Of a stretch of 30,425 nt of DNA, positions 6,256-14,431 are shown piece after piece. Origin of the DNA: a virus. The first letter of the stretch is position 1, and the number at the start of each line of letters is the position of its first letter. Under the pieces are notes generated by a model that was not told where the DNA came from, made no database searches, and worked only from the letters and a program-made list of their open reading frames with translations. The stretch lies in IMG/VR virus record IMGVR_UViG_3300028298_000021, positions 1 through 30,425 of that record. One strand, given 5' to 3'. Made by a program: the position numbers and the translations under genes.

Positions 6256-7653
6256 ATGTCCGATAAACAGAACGTTGTTGACTTAAACATCAAGTACGTG
6301 CCTGCGCTGGCAAGTACGATATTCCATCCGCAAGAGAAATCACTTGTTCGGTTGCTGTCAAAAGGGCGTAGGCTTGGGTTCACAAGAACGTCAAAAAGTT
6401 TTTTGACGCAGAAAATGCTGGACGCTCGGCTTGAAAAACGCAAGCTGCAAATACTATGGGTTGATACGCTGAACCGGAACATAGAGGCTTATGTGCAGCG
6501 GTACTTTATGCCAATACTCAAGCAGTTGCCGCAAAGTATATGGGCATGGCAGAAGCAAGACAAGGTTTTGCACCTGTTCGATTCGTACATCGATTACCGG
6601 TCGGCAGAAAGCCCGGAGGCTATTGAAGGGTTTGGATACGATATTGTGATTCTCAACGAGGCAGGTATCATTCTTGAGGATCAATACCTTTGGGAAAACG
6701 CTATCCTGCCTACGACGGTTGATAACCCTGAGTGTCTGGTGATTATTGGCGGGACTCCAAAAAACGTCAATTTATTCAAGAACCTGCACGACAAAGGAAA
6801 AGAAGGTGGGCTTGAAGGGTGGAAGTCCTGGACGCTTTCGACCTACTACAACCTCAACACGTTGCCTTTTCCTAACGGGTTCCTGACTGCAAAGGGCATT
6901 CAGCGGCTTGTTGATGCGTATGGAGGCAATGAAGCTCTTATTCGGCAAGAGATATTTGGAGAGTTTGTTGATGGAACGGAAAACTACCTTATCCCGTTCA
7001 CGAAGATAACGGACGCTATCAATCGGGTAAGCGTAGATGAAAGGGTAGAAAAGATATGGAGCCTTGACATTGGAGCGCACGGGGCAGACCCGTCAGTGTT
7101 GACAAAAAGCACGGGGTGGGATAGTTCAGAGCAAGTGCAGGTGTGGATTAAAGACGGTGACGAACTTGCTGAGTGGGTGTTTAAACAGTGGGAGGAAGAA
7201 TGGAGTAAGCCTGACGCGGTTATTGTCGAGTACAACCCTGTAGGATGGACGATATTTTCTCTGTTGCAGAAAAAAGGAATTACGGGTTTGGTGAAGGGGG
7301 ACACTGGAAGCAGGAATGTCCGGAACAAGAAGATGTTCAACAAACGGGCGGAAATGTACCAGGACTTGGCGGACAATATTCATCGTATGAGAATACCGAA
7401 TGATTCTTTGCTGCGTGAAGAGTTGTCAAAGATTCAGTTTGAGGACAGAGAAGGAGTCCGCCGGCTTCCTCCAAAAGAAAAAATGAAATCCTTGCTTGGG
7501 AGAAGTACAGATAGAGCTGATTCATTAGCACTGCGATTTTACAATTGGAAAGGATTACTTGATTTCCGAAATAATTCTTTATATTTTGATGACTATGACG
7601 ATTACGAAGAAACAGATAGCGGGATTCTCATTCACAAACGGTTCAGTTTTTAA
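6256..7653 (+). CDS. terL: Terminase large subunit (packaging ATPase-nuclease)
   Basis: This 465-residue protein drives DNA into the prohead and cuts the concatemer. The N-terminal ATPase has a P-loop GFTRTSKS (41-48), in which Ser replaces the usual second Gly, and a Walker B VILNE with N134 and E135 in place of Asp-Glu. IIGGTPK is the coupling motif. The C-terminal RNase H-like nuclease shows three acidic positions: D271 (SLDIGAHGADPS), E325 (VIVEYNP) and D419/D422 (STDRADS). Length and motif order fit terminase_6-type large subunits. No clear Shine-Dalgarno precedes the ATG. The portal gene follows after 3 bases. The small terminase candidate is far upstream at 458. Confidence 0.93.
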   Translation: MSDKQNVVDLNIKYVPALASTIFHPQEKSLVRLLSKGRRLGFTRTSKSFLTQKMLDARLEKRKLQILWVDTLNRNIEAYVQRYFMPILKQLPQSIWAWQKQDKVLHLFDSYIDYRSAESPEAIEGFGYDIVILNEAGIILEDQYLWENAILPTTVDNPECLVIIGGTPKNVNLFKNLHDKGKEGGLEGWKSWTLSTYYNLNTLPFPNGFLTAKGIQRLVDAYGGNEALIRQEIFGEFVDGTENYLIPFTKITDAINRVSVDERVEKIWSLDIGAHGADPSVLTKSTGWDSSEQVQVWIKDGDELAEWVFKQWEEEWSKPDAVIVEYNPVGWTIFSLLQKKGITGLVKGDTGSRNVRNKKMFNKRAEMYQDLADNIHRMRIPNDSLLREELSKIQFEDREGVRRLPPKEKMKSLLGRSTDRADSLALRFYNWKGLLDFRNNSLYFDDYDDYEETDSGILIHKRFSF

Positions 7654-7656
7654 CTG

Positions 7657-9438
7657 ATGGCAATATCCTCCGAAGCGGAAAGATACGAGCTTGAGAAGCT
7701 CACGACCCTTGTCCTGAACAGCGAAAAAGTGTTCCGCTCTTCAATTGATGAGGGGGTTAAAGCTCTTGACCTGTTTCACGGTCGAAACCATTTGGACGCT
7801 GCGCAGATCACGGCACTTGAGCTTCGAGGACAGCCAAAGCAGATCCACAACATCATTCGTGAGTTTGCCATGAAGCTGGCAGGGTACTTGTCTGCAACAA
7901 GAAAAGAGATTGACGTTAAGCCTACCGCTCAGGACTACTCTTCAGTCGCAAACGTAACAACAGACGTTATACGCACAATCCACCAATGGAACGATATTGA
8001 GCAGCTTCATTTTCACGGAGTGCTGAAACTTTTGCTTACAGGCTTGAGTGTCGTGGAGTTTTCCGTTAAAAAGAATGGGAAAAAGGACAAATACGGCCGC
8101 CCATACTACGACATTTCAAACGACCTTGTTCCGCATTCTGAGTGTTACCCGGACCCTTGGAGCCGGAACACGATGTACAAGGACGCAAGCATGTTCTCCC
8201 GTAGGAAGTGGACGGGGTACTATGATTCGGTTCGGCTGTTTGGAGAAGATAAGGTAAAGATGATGGCCCCTTATGAATCGGTGTTTTCTTACACGTCAGG
8301 GTACGACATTCCGCAAGACGCAAAAACAGACCTTTCCGTAAAGGAAAGTGTGATGTACGAAGTGATTCACACGGTACTTCGAGAAGGCGACAAGACTATT
8401 TCGTATCATTGGAACCATAGCGCAGGCATCCTCAAGAAAGAGGATATGATCTACAAGAACATCAAGTTTCCGTACATGGTGCAGCGGCTGTTTCCTGTCG
8501 ATAACATGCAAGAGTACTACGGTGTGTTCAGGGATTTGTTCGGGACGCAGGACGCTATTAATCACAGCATCATTTCGATGCAGCACATGTTAAACACGAG
8601 CAAAGTGCTTATCGAAGAAGATGCGGTCAAGAACGTGCAGTCGTTTATCAACGAGTATAATGCAATCAACGGCGTGGCGGTTGTTCAGTCTGGCGCGTTG
8701 AAGGATGGGAAAATCAAGATTCAGACGTTCACGCCTGACCTGACGAATTACCAGAACAAGGTACAGCAGGATATTGACAGGGCGCAGCGGTCAATCCCGA
8801 TTAACGATGCATTTCAAGGCCTTGCTCCGGCTTCGGATAGCGGACTGAAAGTGCAAATTCAGCAGCAATCAGTTATCACAGGTCAGACATACGCTGTCAT
8901 AGGTTCGGATTCTTTGTTGAAGCAGATAGCAATAGGAAACCTTGAGCTTGTCAAGCAGTACTGGACGGCAGAGCAGATCATTCGAGTGACTGACGGTCCG
9001 GACAGGGATAGGTGGGTGCAGGTAAATAGTCCTGTTGTTGATCCGTTAAGCGGGGATATGATTTTTCAGGTTGTTCGTGATCCGGATACGGGAAAGCCAG
9101 TGAAGGATGAGAACGGAAAGTTCCTTATGGCTCCAATGGTGAACAGCGACAACACGATTGGTGCGGGTGAGTACGAAATGATTGTCAAAACACGTCCGAG
9201 CGGCATAGGATTACAGGAAAACGAAGAGATGATTATGATGGCAATACAGGGAACGGGCCAGATAATCGGGCAAATAAATCCGGCTGATGTGCTGAGTATG
9301 TATGCGTATCTTATTAGAGGCAAGGACGCAAAGAACAGCGAAGATATAGCCAAGATTATTGAGCAAAACGCAACAATACTAAGGAACAGACCTCAGCTTG
9401 CTGCGCCTCAAGGAAGTTCCGAGCCTGTCGCGGCATAA
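7657..9438 (+). CDS. Portal protein, P22-like
   Basis: This 593-residue protein forms the dodecameric ring at the head vertex through which DNA enters and leaves. It begins 3 bases after the terminase stop, the standard terminase-portal order. N-terminal helices (FHGRNHLDAAQITALELRGQ) are followed by a segment with the hydrophobic LLLTGLSVVEFSV and then YYGVFRDLFGTQDAINHSI near residues 287-305, the conserved portal stem region. A Gln-rich helix (VQIQQQS) follows. These patterns and the length suit the P22 portal family (PF16510-like). The C-terminus is helical and ends in a Pro/Ser tail without the long barrel extension of P22 itself. Recognition is by pattern and position. Confidence 0.88.
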   Translation: MAISSEAERYELEKLTTLVLNSEKVFRSSIDEGVKALDLFHGRNHLDAAQITALELRGQPKQIHNIIREFAMKLAGYLSATRKEIDVKPTAQDYSSVANVTTDVIRTIHQWNDIEQLHFHGVLKLLLTGLSVVEFSVKKNGKKDKYGRPYYDISNDLVPHSECYPDPWSRNTMYKDASMFSRRKWTGYYDSVRLFGEDKVKMMAPYESVFSYTSGYDIPQDAKTDLSVKESVMYEVIHTVLREGDKTISYHWNHSAGILKKEDMIYKNIKFPYMVQRLFPVDNMQEYYGVFRDLFGTQDAINHSIISMQHMLNTSKVLIEEDAVKNVQSFINEYNAINGVAVVQSGALKDGKIKIQTFTPDLTNYQNKVQQDIDRAQRSIPINDAFQGLAPASDSGLKVQIQQQSVITGQTYAVIGSDSLLKQIAIGNLELVKQYWTAEQIIRVTDGPDRDRWVQVNSPVVDPLSGDMIFQVVRDPDTGKPVKDENGKFLMAPMVNSDNTIGAGEYEMIVKTRPSGIGLQENEEMIMMAIQGTGQIIGQINPADVLSMYAYLIRGKDAKNSEDIAKIIEQNATILRNRPQLAAPQGSSEPVAA

Positions 9439-9492
9439 TTATCGGCTGCGATATAGCCTTGGACGGGCTTTGTAAAATCCACAAAAAATAAT

Positions 9493-9684
9493 ATGAGCGA
9501 TTTCAAAACACGGTTAGAAACCGAAAAAGTAGAATTGACGGAAAAGCTGGACAAATTAGATGCTTTTCTTGTTTCGGAAAAAGTGAAAGAGGTTGATGAT
9601 GTTCAAAAAGCTCTTTTACAAGTACAGGCAACCGCAATGAACACTTATTTGCAGTGTTTAAAAGAACGAATTGAGCGGTTGTAA
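9493..9684 (+). CDS. Small helical phage protein, crAss001_48-like pattern
   Basis: This 63-residue protein is predicted to be two helices. It has the pattern FKTRLETEKVELTEKLDKLD, then AFLVSEKV, then LLQVQATAMNTYLQCLKERI. The same layout (F..R...E...L..K...L..F, then a Q-rich helix ending in L..RI) recurs in a widespread family of very small phage proteins, annotated in some phages as crAss001_48-related. No biochemical function is established to my knowledge. It sits between portal and scaffold, 54 bases after the portal stop, with A-rich sequence rather than a Shine-Dalgarno before the ATG. Family assignment is from memory. Confidence 0.65.
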   Translation: MSDFKTRLETEKVELTEKLDKLDAFLVSEKVKEVDDVQKALLQVQATAMNTYLQCLKERIERL

Positions 9685-9696
9685 AAGTTTAGGGTT

Positions 9697-9726
9697 CGTA
9701 AGGCTGTTCTTCTGAGCGGTCTTACG
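9697..9726 (+). other. Intergenic hairpin
   Basis: CGTAAGGC (9697-9704) pairs with GTCTTACG-type sequence (9719-9726) over 8 pairs including one G-U, with a 14-base loop. No U-run follows, so it is not a classic terminator. It may mark an mRNA processing or stability site between the two small genes. Confidence 0.3.
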
Positions 9727-9759
9727 GTTGCCCATAACATAACCATAAAATTTGGAATT

Positions 9760-9987
9760 ATGATACAAGATAAATTAGTAATTGTTGTTGATACATCTAA
9801 CTACAAAGCGACCTATAGTGAAGAGGTACCATTTAAAGCAGTTGTAACAAAAAAACTTGATATAACAATATGGGTTAAGTCAATAACAACAGGTAAAGAA
9901 TATGAACTATACTATAATCAAATCTTAGAAGAACTTGATATAGAAGATATTGCCAAGTTGATAGATTTATCTAAGTATGGTACATAA
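9760..9987 (+). CDS. Small protein of unknown function
   Basis: This 75-residue protein begins MIQDKLVIVVDTSNYKATYS and has alternating hydrophobic strands followed by an acidic helix (LEELDIEDIAKLIDLSKYG). That suggests a small alpha/beta or beta-barrel fold. I recognise no family. Its codons are much richer in A and T than those of the portal and scaffold genes on either side, which suggests recent acquisition as an extra gene in the structural operon. A role in virion assembly is suggested only by position. It could equally be an anti-host accessory gene. Confidence 0.6.
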   Translation: MIQDKLVIVVDTSNYKATYSEEVPFKAVVTKKLDITIWVKSITTGKEYELYYNQILEELDIEDIAKLIDLSKYGT

Positions 9988-10013
9988 CAACCAACAATAA
10001 AACGGAGAAACGC

Positions 10014-10802
10014 GTGAGTAAAAAGGAAGAAGAAGTCGCTGAACCGGTTGTTCCTGAAGTGGAGTTAAAGCCGGATGCGTGGTTTGATCCGCCAAAAGAG
10101 GAATCCGCGCCGGAACCGCCCGTAGTGCCGGAAGAGAAAAAGGAAGACCCGAAACTTGAGCCTAAACCGCTTGACAAAGCTGAGAAGCGGATAGCAGACG
10201 CTCAAACGCAGATGCACCTTGCGAACAAAAAAGCAAGGGAGCTTGAAAAACAGAACGAAAAGATGAAGGTCGCTTTTGCGGAACAAGCTGAAAAACAAGG
10301 CGTAACGCTGTCTGACGAAGACAAAGAGCTTGCCGACGTTGATCCGGTTGCTTTTGCAACAATGTACGCTGAGAGGCTTGTTGCTGTGAGGGAGGCAGCA
10401 AACAAAGTAGGCGATTTGACGGCAGAAGAAAAGCAGGAGATTGAGGCAGAGGCGCAGGCTGAAACAGACAAACTGAATGATCAGATAGTAGAAGATGCGT
10501 TTCTTGCGTTGAAGACCGAGCTGATCGACATTGATACAGTTATTACAACTGAGAACATCAACAGGTTTTTGACCGGAGAAGATCACGAAGAGCTTTCCAA
10601 GTGCCAGACACACAGTGAGAAGTTCCGAATGGGGTACGACAAAATCAAGGCGTATCTTGACGGAATTGACGCGGCAAAAGGTAGAATGAAAGCTGGCGAA
10701 CCTGTTCCTGCTGTCCCGAGCTTGTCTGAAGTTGGTGTTGCCGATCCCGGCAGTCCGGCCGGTATTGAGGCGCGTTTAGTGGATGACTGGAAAAAATGGT
10801 AG
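10014..10802 (+). CDS. Probable capsid scaffolding protein
   Basis: This 262-residue, strongly charged protein lies just before the capsid gene, where tailed phages encode scaffolds that template prohead assembly and then leave. The start is GTG at 10014, with CGGAG about 7 bases upstream. Residues 1-55 are a Pro/Glu-rich disordered tail. Residues 55-95 and 120-160 are heptad-rich coiled coils (KAEKRIADAQTQMHLANKKA; LTAEEKQEIEAEAQAETDKL). A short C-terminal segment ends VDDWKKW, and a compact basic or aromatic C-terminal end is typical of scaffold contacts with the capsid. No protease domain is visible. Function rests on composition and order. Confidence 0.75.
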   Translation: MSKKEEEVAEPVVPEVELKPDAWFDPPKEESAPEPPVVPEEKKEDPKLEPKPLDKAEKRIADAQTQMHLANKKARELEKQNEKMKVAFAEQAEKQGVTLSDEDKELADVDPVAFATMYAERLVAVREAANKVGDLTAEEKQEIEAEAQAETDKLNDQIVEDAFLALKTELIDIDTVITTENINRFLTGEDHEELSKCQTHSEKFRMGYDKIKAYLDGIDAAKGRMKAGEPVPAVPSLSEVGVADPGSPAGIEARLVDDWKKW

Positions 10803-10804
10803 TA

Positions 10805-10836
10805 TTTGCAGAATAAATTCTTGTTCTGTATATTTG
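10805..10836 (+). promoter_or_regulatory. Candidate late promoter, exact Bacteroidota consensus
   Basis: TTTG at 10805-10808, exactly 20 bases, then TATATTTG at 10829-10836 match the Bacteroidota primary-sigma consensus TTTG-N19-21-TAnnTTTG without mismatch. It starts 3 bases after the scaffold stop. Transcription would begin near 10843 and carry the tRNA and the capsid operon. This would let capsid be made in excess over portal and scaffold. Confidence 0.65.
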
Positions 10837-10868
10837 TGTGTTGGTAAAGAAAGGTTGTTGATTCAGTA

Positions 10869-10896
10869 GGGCGGGGGGTGCGGTGACACCCTGCCC
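10869..10896 (+). other. GC-rich hairpin in the capsid leader
   Basis: GGGCGGGGGGTG folds onto CACCCTGCCC with a small bulge and a CGGTGA loop. It is followed by GAAATTATAAG rather than a U-run, so termination is unlikely. It sits 9 bases before the tRNA and may direct processing of the tRNA 5' end or protect the transcript. Confidence 0.45.
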
Positions 10897-10904
10897 GAAA
10901 TTAT

Positions 10905-10977
<73 letters not shown>

Positions 10978-11130
10978 CAAACATAACCGCCCTGAAAAGG
11001 ATTCCGGTATTGTAAACGCATAAGACTCCGCAGTCAATTCCACTCAAGTAGGCCCCGCAAGGATTCGCCGAAAGTTTGCTGAACTGAGGAAAAAGGTAAA
11101 ACTTTTACTCACAAGAAAACTTTTGGCAAA

Positions 11131-12267
11131 ATGGCAGGTGCAAACCCTTCATATCTTGTCGATTCGACCTCAAACCTCAAACGCCTTGAATGGGTTGGAG
11201 CAAGGTTGCGTCAGACAAAGCTGTCCGATCCCTTTGCGGGATTGATGGGCAGTGACCCTACCGGTTCTATTATCTTTGAAAAGATGGACGTGAACGCAGG
11301 CAAGGGTAATACGGTTATTTTTGACTACGACGGATTTCTGACCGGTGGCGGGACTGTTACTGGTAAGACTGGCGTTTCTGGTAAAGGCGAAGAAAAACGC
11401 CTGTTCAGCGACACCATAACCTTAGAGCGAGTCCGGATTCCTGTCAACAATGGTGATCCTTTTGATGCCCGTAACATAGGTCGCAGCGATGCAGAACGCC
11501 TTCAGGATAGCGGAACAAAACTTGCTGACGCTCTTGACTTCAAGCGTAAGCAGAATTTCATTGACGTTATTCAGGGAACACTGAACACTGCAACCCCGAC
11601 GCACGTTATTCGTCCGAACAGCAGGGCAGCAAAAGCAAACCTTGTTGCTGGCGACGTAATGGACTTGACTGTTCTTCAGCGTATTTCGCTGGCAATGGTT
11701 GAGGGTGCTACGTTTGATACCGGCGCTGACAGAATGCCGCTTTTACCGTACAGGCTACAGGACGGTCGTGCCGTGTACCTTGCATACCTTGACCCGATTG
11801 ACATGTTCAATCTTCGCAAGGATGCCGACTGGTCGAGCGCAGTTCAGGCCGCTGATGTGCGCGGCATGGAAAACCTGTTCTTCACCAAAAGGGCGTTCCA
11901 GTTTGAGAACCTGATTATCTCTGAACTGCCAAGGTTTAGCGGTGATCCAACGGTTCTTGACGGTTCAACGATGGCCGGTTCGGAAGTGATTGTCCCTGGT
12001 GCAAGGCTATTTGCCTCTGGTTCCGGAACAATCAAGCACACCCGTTCATTTATCCTTGGTGCCGGTGCTGTTTGTTATGCCAAGGGTTCTGCTCCGGTCG
12101 TTACGACTGAGGTTAAGGATCACGGCACGTTTAGCGAATCGGTTATCACGGTTCACCACAACATGAAGAGGACAAGACTTACTCCCGAAGGTGCGGATTA
12201 CTCGCCTGTACTCAAGGATATTGACCTCGGTATCGTAACTGTCGAGTGCTACGGGAGGGCTTCATAA
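11131..12267 (+). CDS. Major capsid protein, N4 gp56/DUF4043-like
   Basis: This 378-residue protein is the best capsid candidate by position (after the scaffold), length and pattern. The GKGNTVIFDYDGFLTGGG segment near residues 58-75 and GEEKRLFSDTITLERVRIPV near 95-115 resemble the N4/DUF4043 group of HK97-fold capsids. An N-terminal helix (SNLKRLEWVGARLRQTKLSD) and a C-terminal strand-rich region ending IVTVECYGRAS are consistent with this. The ATG is preceded by A-rich sequence without a Shine-Dalgarno. The start codon of the next gene overlaps its stop as TAATG, suggesting coupled synthesis of capsid and decoration. A strong separate promoter and leader precede it. Identification is family-level. 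Confidence 0.85.
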   Translation: MAGANPSYLVDSTSNLKRLEWVGARLRQTKLSDPFAGLMGSDPTGSIIFEKMDVNAGKGNTVIFDYDGFLTGGGTVTGKTGVSGKGEEKRLFSDTITLERVRIPVNNGDPFDARNIGRSDAERLQDSGTKLADALDFKRKQNFIDVIQGTLNTATPTHVIRPNSRAAKANLVAGDVMDLTVLQRISLAMVEGATFDTGADRMPLLPYRLQDGRAVYLAYLDPIDMFNLRKDADWSSAVQAADVRGMENLFFTKRAFQFENLIISELPRFSGDPTVLDGSTMAGSEVIVPGARLFASGSGTIKHTRSFILGAGAVCYAKGSAPVVTTEVKDHGTFSESVITVHHNMKRTRLTPEGADYSPVLKDIDLGIVTVECYGRAS

Positions 12268-12701
12268 TGGCCACGGTTAATATGACTGAAAAAGGCGGGA
12301 ACAACATTCCGCGTACAGTGAACGTGAACACGATCAAGCTCAAATGGGATAACAGAAGCGACGGGAATGTTGTAACTACGGCAGATATTATTCAATCGCT
12401 GTCTTTACCCGCCGGAGCAAAGGTCGTAAGGACTTACGTAACTCCAATTGTTGCGTTCAACTCAAGTTCAACTGCGGTTATCAGTGTTGGTGACGGTGTT
12501 TCTTCAACAAGGTATCACAGCTCTGTTGATATAAAAGGAAGCACCCTTAACATCCCGATAGCAGGAACGGTAAAATGTCGTTATGCTTCGGCTGATACTG
12601 TTGACGCTATCATTACTCTTGGCGCAAGCGATTGTTCCGCCGGAGAGGTTGATGTTGATATTGAGTGGATCAACTCAAATGCAAAACAGCCGTATGCTTA
12701 A
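12267..12701 (+). CDS. Probable head decoration or minor structural protein
   Basis: The 144-residue product, starting at the ATG that overlaps the capsid stop (TAATG), is almost entirely predicted beta strand. It includes TADIIQSLSLPAGAKVVRTY and CSAGEVDVDIEWI and has no charged catalytic cluster. Such small beta-sandwich proteins immediately after the capsid gene commonly decorate the head. An in-frame ATG 21 bases upstream lies inside the capsid gene and is less likely. No family is recognised with confidence. Confidence 0.65.
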   Translation: MATVNMTEKGGNNIPRTVNVNTIKLKWDNRSDGNVVTTADIIQSLSLPAGAKVVRTYVTPIVAFNSSSTAVISVGDGVSSTRYHSSVDIKGSTLNIPIAGTVKCRYASADTVDAIITLGASDCSAGEVDVDIEWINSNAKQPYA

Positions 12702-12709
12702 AAGGAAGA

Positions 12710-12727
12710 GGGGGGAGAAATCCCCCC
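12710..12727 (+). other. Perfect GC hairpin with GAAA tetraloop
   Basis: GGGGGGA and TCCCCCC pair over 7 bp around the GNRA tetraloop GAAA, between the decoration gene and the next gene. AAACCCTTA, not a U-run, follows. It may be a 3' stabiliser for the capsid-decoration mRNA or a weak attenuator separating abundant from less abundant products. Confidence 0.5.
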
Positions 12728-12752
12728 AAACCCTTAACTAAAAAGGGGAAAT

Positions 12753-13205
12753 ATGTTTAAATTGTCGATGAACGGCGAAGTTGAAGTTTTGTTCGATTTC
12801 GCTTTTGTTGTTTATACGGGGCCTGACCCCGAAAGAATTGAAGGGTTGATTGCCGGAAAACCCGTCATGAAACGCGGAGTTCCGGTTATGGTGCTGAAAA
12901 AAGATGCAACCAAACTTATTCGATACCCGTTCTATCAGCCGTTTGAGCCTATGCCAAGCGATGTAACTTACAATATTGATACGGAAGTGAACGCGGTGCA
13001 TATTGATTACCCTGTAACTGAAGAAGTGCTGATAATCCCCGAGCCTGACGCGCCTATTGATGTAGAGTATAATGTGACCAATGATCTTGAGATTGCAGGC
13101 CTTGAGCTGGTTATTGCGCAGGAAAAGGAAAAGCCAAAGCAGACAAGAGTTCGCAGAAAAGAAGTGAAACCAAGAAAACCAAGAACCAAGCGAAATGCTG
13201 TTTGA
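12753..13205 (+). CDS. Virion-region protein with basic C-terminal tail, unknown
   Basis: This 150-residue protein begins MFKLSMNGEVEVLF and has a beta-rich first half and an acidic linker with PEPDAPID. A strongly basic tail of Lys, Arg and Pro (RVRRKEVKPRKPRTKR) follows. AAAAAGGGGAAAT just upstream gives a ribosome site. The basic tail could contact DNA or the acidic scaffold, but this is a guess. It overlaps the adaptor gene by 11 bases. No family recognised. A head-completion or connector-linked role fits the position. Confidence 0.65.
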   Translation: MFKLSMNGEVEVLFDFAFVVYTGPDPERIEGLIAGKPVMKRGVPVMVLKKDATKLIRYPFYQPFEPMPSDVTYNIDTEVNAVHIDYPVTEEVLIIPEPDAPIDVEYNVTNDLEIAGLELVIAQEKEKPKQTRVRRKEVKPRKPRTKRNAV

Positions 13206-14235
13206 GAAAGTAGCCGCTCATGGCGGGGTAGCGTATCAGTGCCTCCTTTTTGATAACGTCACGGTTGCTCCGGAAGAGTATCTTGACAGTGAAGCGTTCC
13301 CTATGCCCCCTGCTTCCGGTAACTACAGCGTACAGATCAGCGGTGTATCTGATGACGGGACGGCAAGTCTTGTGATGTCAGGAAGCAACATTCCGGGTGA
13401 TGATAACATTGCCGAGGTGTCCGGAGGATCAATACAGACGGGCATTACCGCTATAACGGGCGATGCACTCTATACGTTCTCTTTGAACGGAGTTGTTTAT
13501 CCTCGTGTGAGGATCAAGAACACCTCAACAACTGACCCGATAACGCTCACGGTATGGCTTGGCATTGAGGCGCAAGAAGGAAACATTGACCCGTCCGACT
13601 ACACGACACACATCCCTTGCTCCGTTGTGCAGAGAAAGGTAAAGCACAAATACAGAGACGACGTGTCAGAAATTCGGCTTCTTGATGCCATAAACGACTG
13701 CTTACGCGATATTGCTACGGATACGGAGTATTTCAGGGACAGCGTTGTTTTATCACTCTCAACCACTACAGACGAGTACAAGATTGCTGATGATCTTGTG
13801 TCTATCTCGGAAGTATACGCTGGAAACGGCGTGAAGCTTGAGCCTATCACAAAAAGTAAGGCAGCGGAAGGCGCAAGTGTCGGATGGGAAACAGAGCAAG
13901 GTACGGTTGAACATTTTATGACTGAAGGCGTGACGATTGGAAGCATAAGGCCTTACCCGTTGCCGGACACGGAAACACAGTCATTGACGGTTCATTATGT
14001 CAACTCTCCTTCACCTGTTGAATATTTGACAGAGTATATCCCTGTTGACCGGATATACACAAAAGCTATTGTTGATTACGTGGTAGCGCAGTTGTACGGT
14101 GACGATAACGACATGTACGACCAAAGGAAAGAGCGTGACCGGCTTGCAGAATACTTTCAAGGGAAGAGTAGGATTACGGCACAAGCAGCAGTTAACAGTT
14201 ACGCCACAATAACCATGCCATACAGGGTGATATAG
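13195..14235 (+). CDS. Head-tail adaptor protein with N-terminal beta domain
   Basis: This 346-residue protein appears to have two parts. Residues 1-140 are beta-rich and resemble a head-decoration module (SGGSIQTGITAITGDALYTF). Residues about 144-346 resemble phage neck adaptors such as P22 gp4 or DUF6682-type proteins. They include RLLDAINDCLRDIATDTEYF, then SLSTTTDEYKIADDLVSISEVYAG cut by strands, and a helical end KAIVDYVVAQLY with RKERDRLAEYF. Adaptors form the ring beneath the portal that joins head to tail. A separate decoration domain fused to an adaptor is unusual. The start overlaps the previous gene by 11 bases. Confidence 0.72.
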   Translation: MLFEKVAAHGGVAYQCLLFDNVTVAPEEYLDSEAFPMPPASGNYSVQISGVSDDGTASLVMSGSNIPGDDNIAEVSGGSIQTGITAITGDALYTFSLNGVVYPRVRIKNTSTTDPITLTVWLGIEAQEGNIDPSDYTTHIPCSVVQRKVKHKYRDDVSEIRLLDAINDCLRDIATDTEYFRDSVVLSLSTTTDEYKIADDLVSISEVYAGNGVKLEPITKSKAAEGASVGWETEQGTVEHFMTEGVTIGSIRPYPLPDTETQSLTVHYVNSPSPVEYLTEYIPVDRIYTKAIVDYVVAQLYGDDNDMYDQRKERDRLAEYFQGKSRITAQAAVNSYATITMPYRVI

Positions 14236-14236
14236 T

Positions 14237-14431
14237 ATGATGGTCATTGACAATAAATATGAGCTCGGGCAGCTTGTTTATGTAAAAGTTGAAGGGCAAC
14301 GCCCCGTAATGGTGATTGAAATATCAGTTGTTCAACATGGGCTTCTTTATCGTTGTGGTCGGGCTGATGGTGAAGCCAAGACGTTTTATGAGTGTGAGCT
14401 TTCTGAAACTCGGCAAGAATATGTAATTTAA
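14237..14431 (+). CDS. Small beta-barrel-like phage protein
   Basis: This 64-residue protein begins at 14237, one base after the adaptor stop, with a second ATG one codon in. The sequence KYELGQLVYVKVEGQRPVMV followed by YRCGRADGEAKTFYECEL resembles small SH3-like barrels found in many phages next to structural genes. No function is established. Its stop overlaps the next start as TAATG, so it is translated together with the large tail protein. Confidence 0.65.
   Translation: MMVIDNKYELGQLVYVKVEGQRPVMVIEISVVQHGLLYRCGRADGEAKTFYECELSETRQEYVI

Noticed and set aside
10065-10613. Long antisense frame opposite the scaffold gene
   Set aside because: It mirrors the Lys/Glu/Ala-rich scaffold codons, gives a Cys/Phe/Leu-rich translation, and has no start signals.
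10790-10803. Programmed frameshift at GGAAAAAATGG near the scaffold stop
   Set aside because: A lone A-run without a downstream structure placed correctly. The alternative frames end quickly and lead into a promoter and tRNA.
10978-11130. Second tRNA or small gene after tRNA-Trp
   Set aside because: No cloverleaf could be drawn and there is no ATG with a useful frame. Only a short GTAAAACTTTTAC palindrome is seen.
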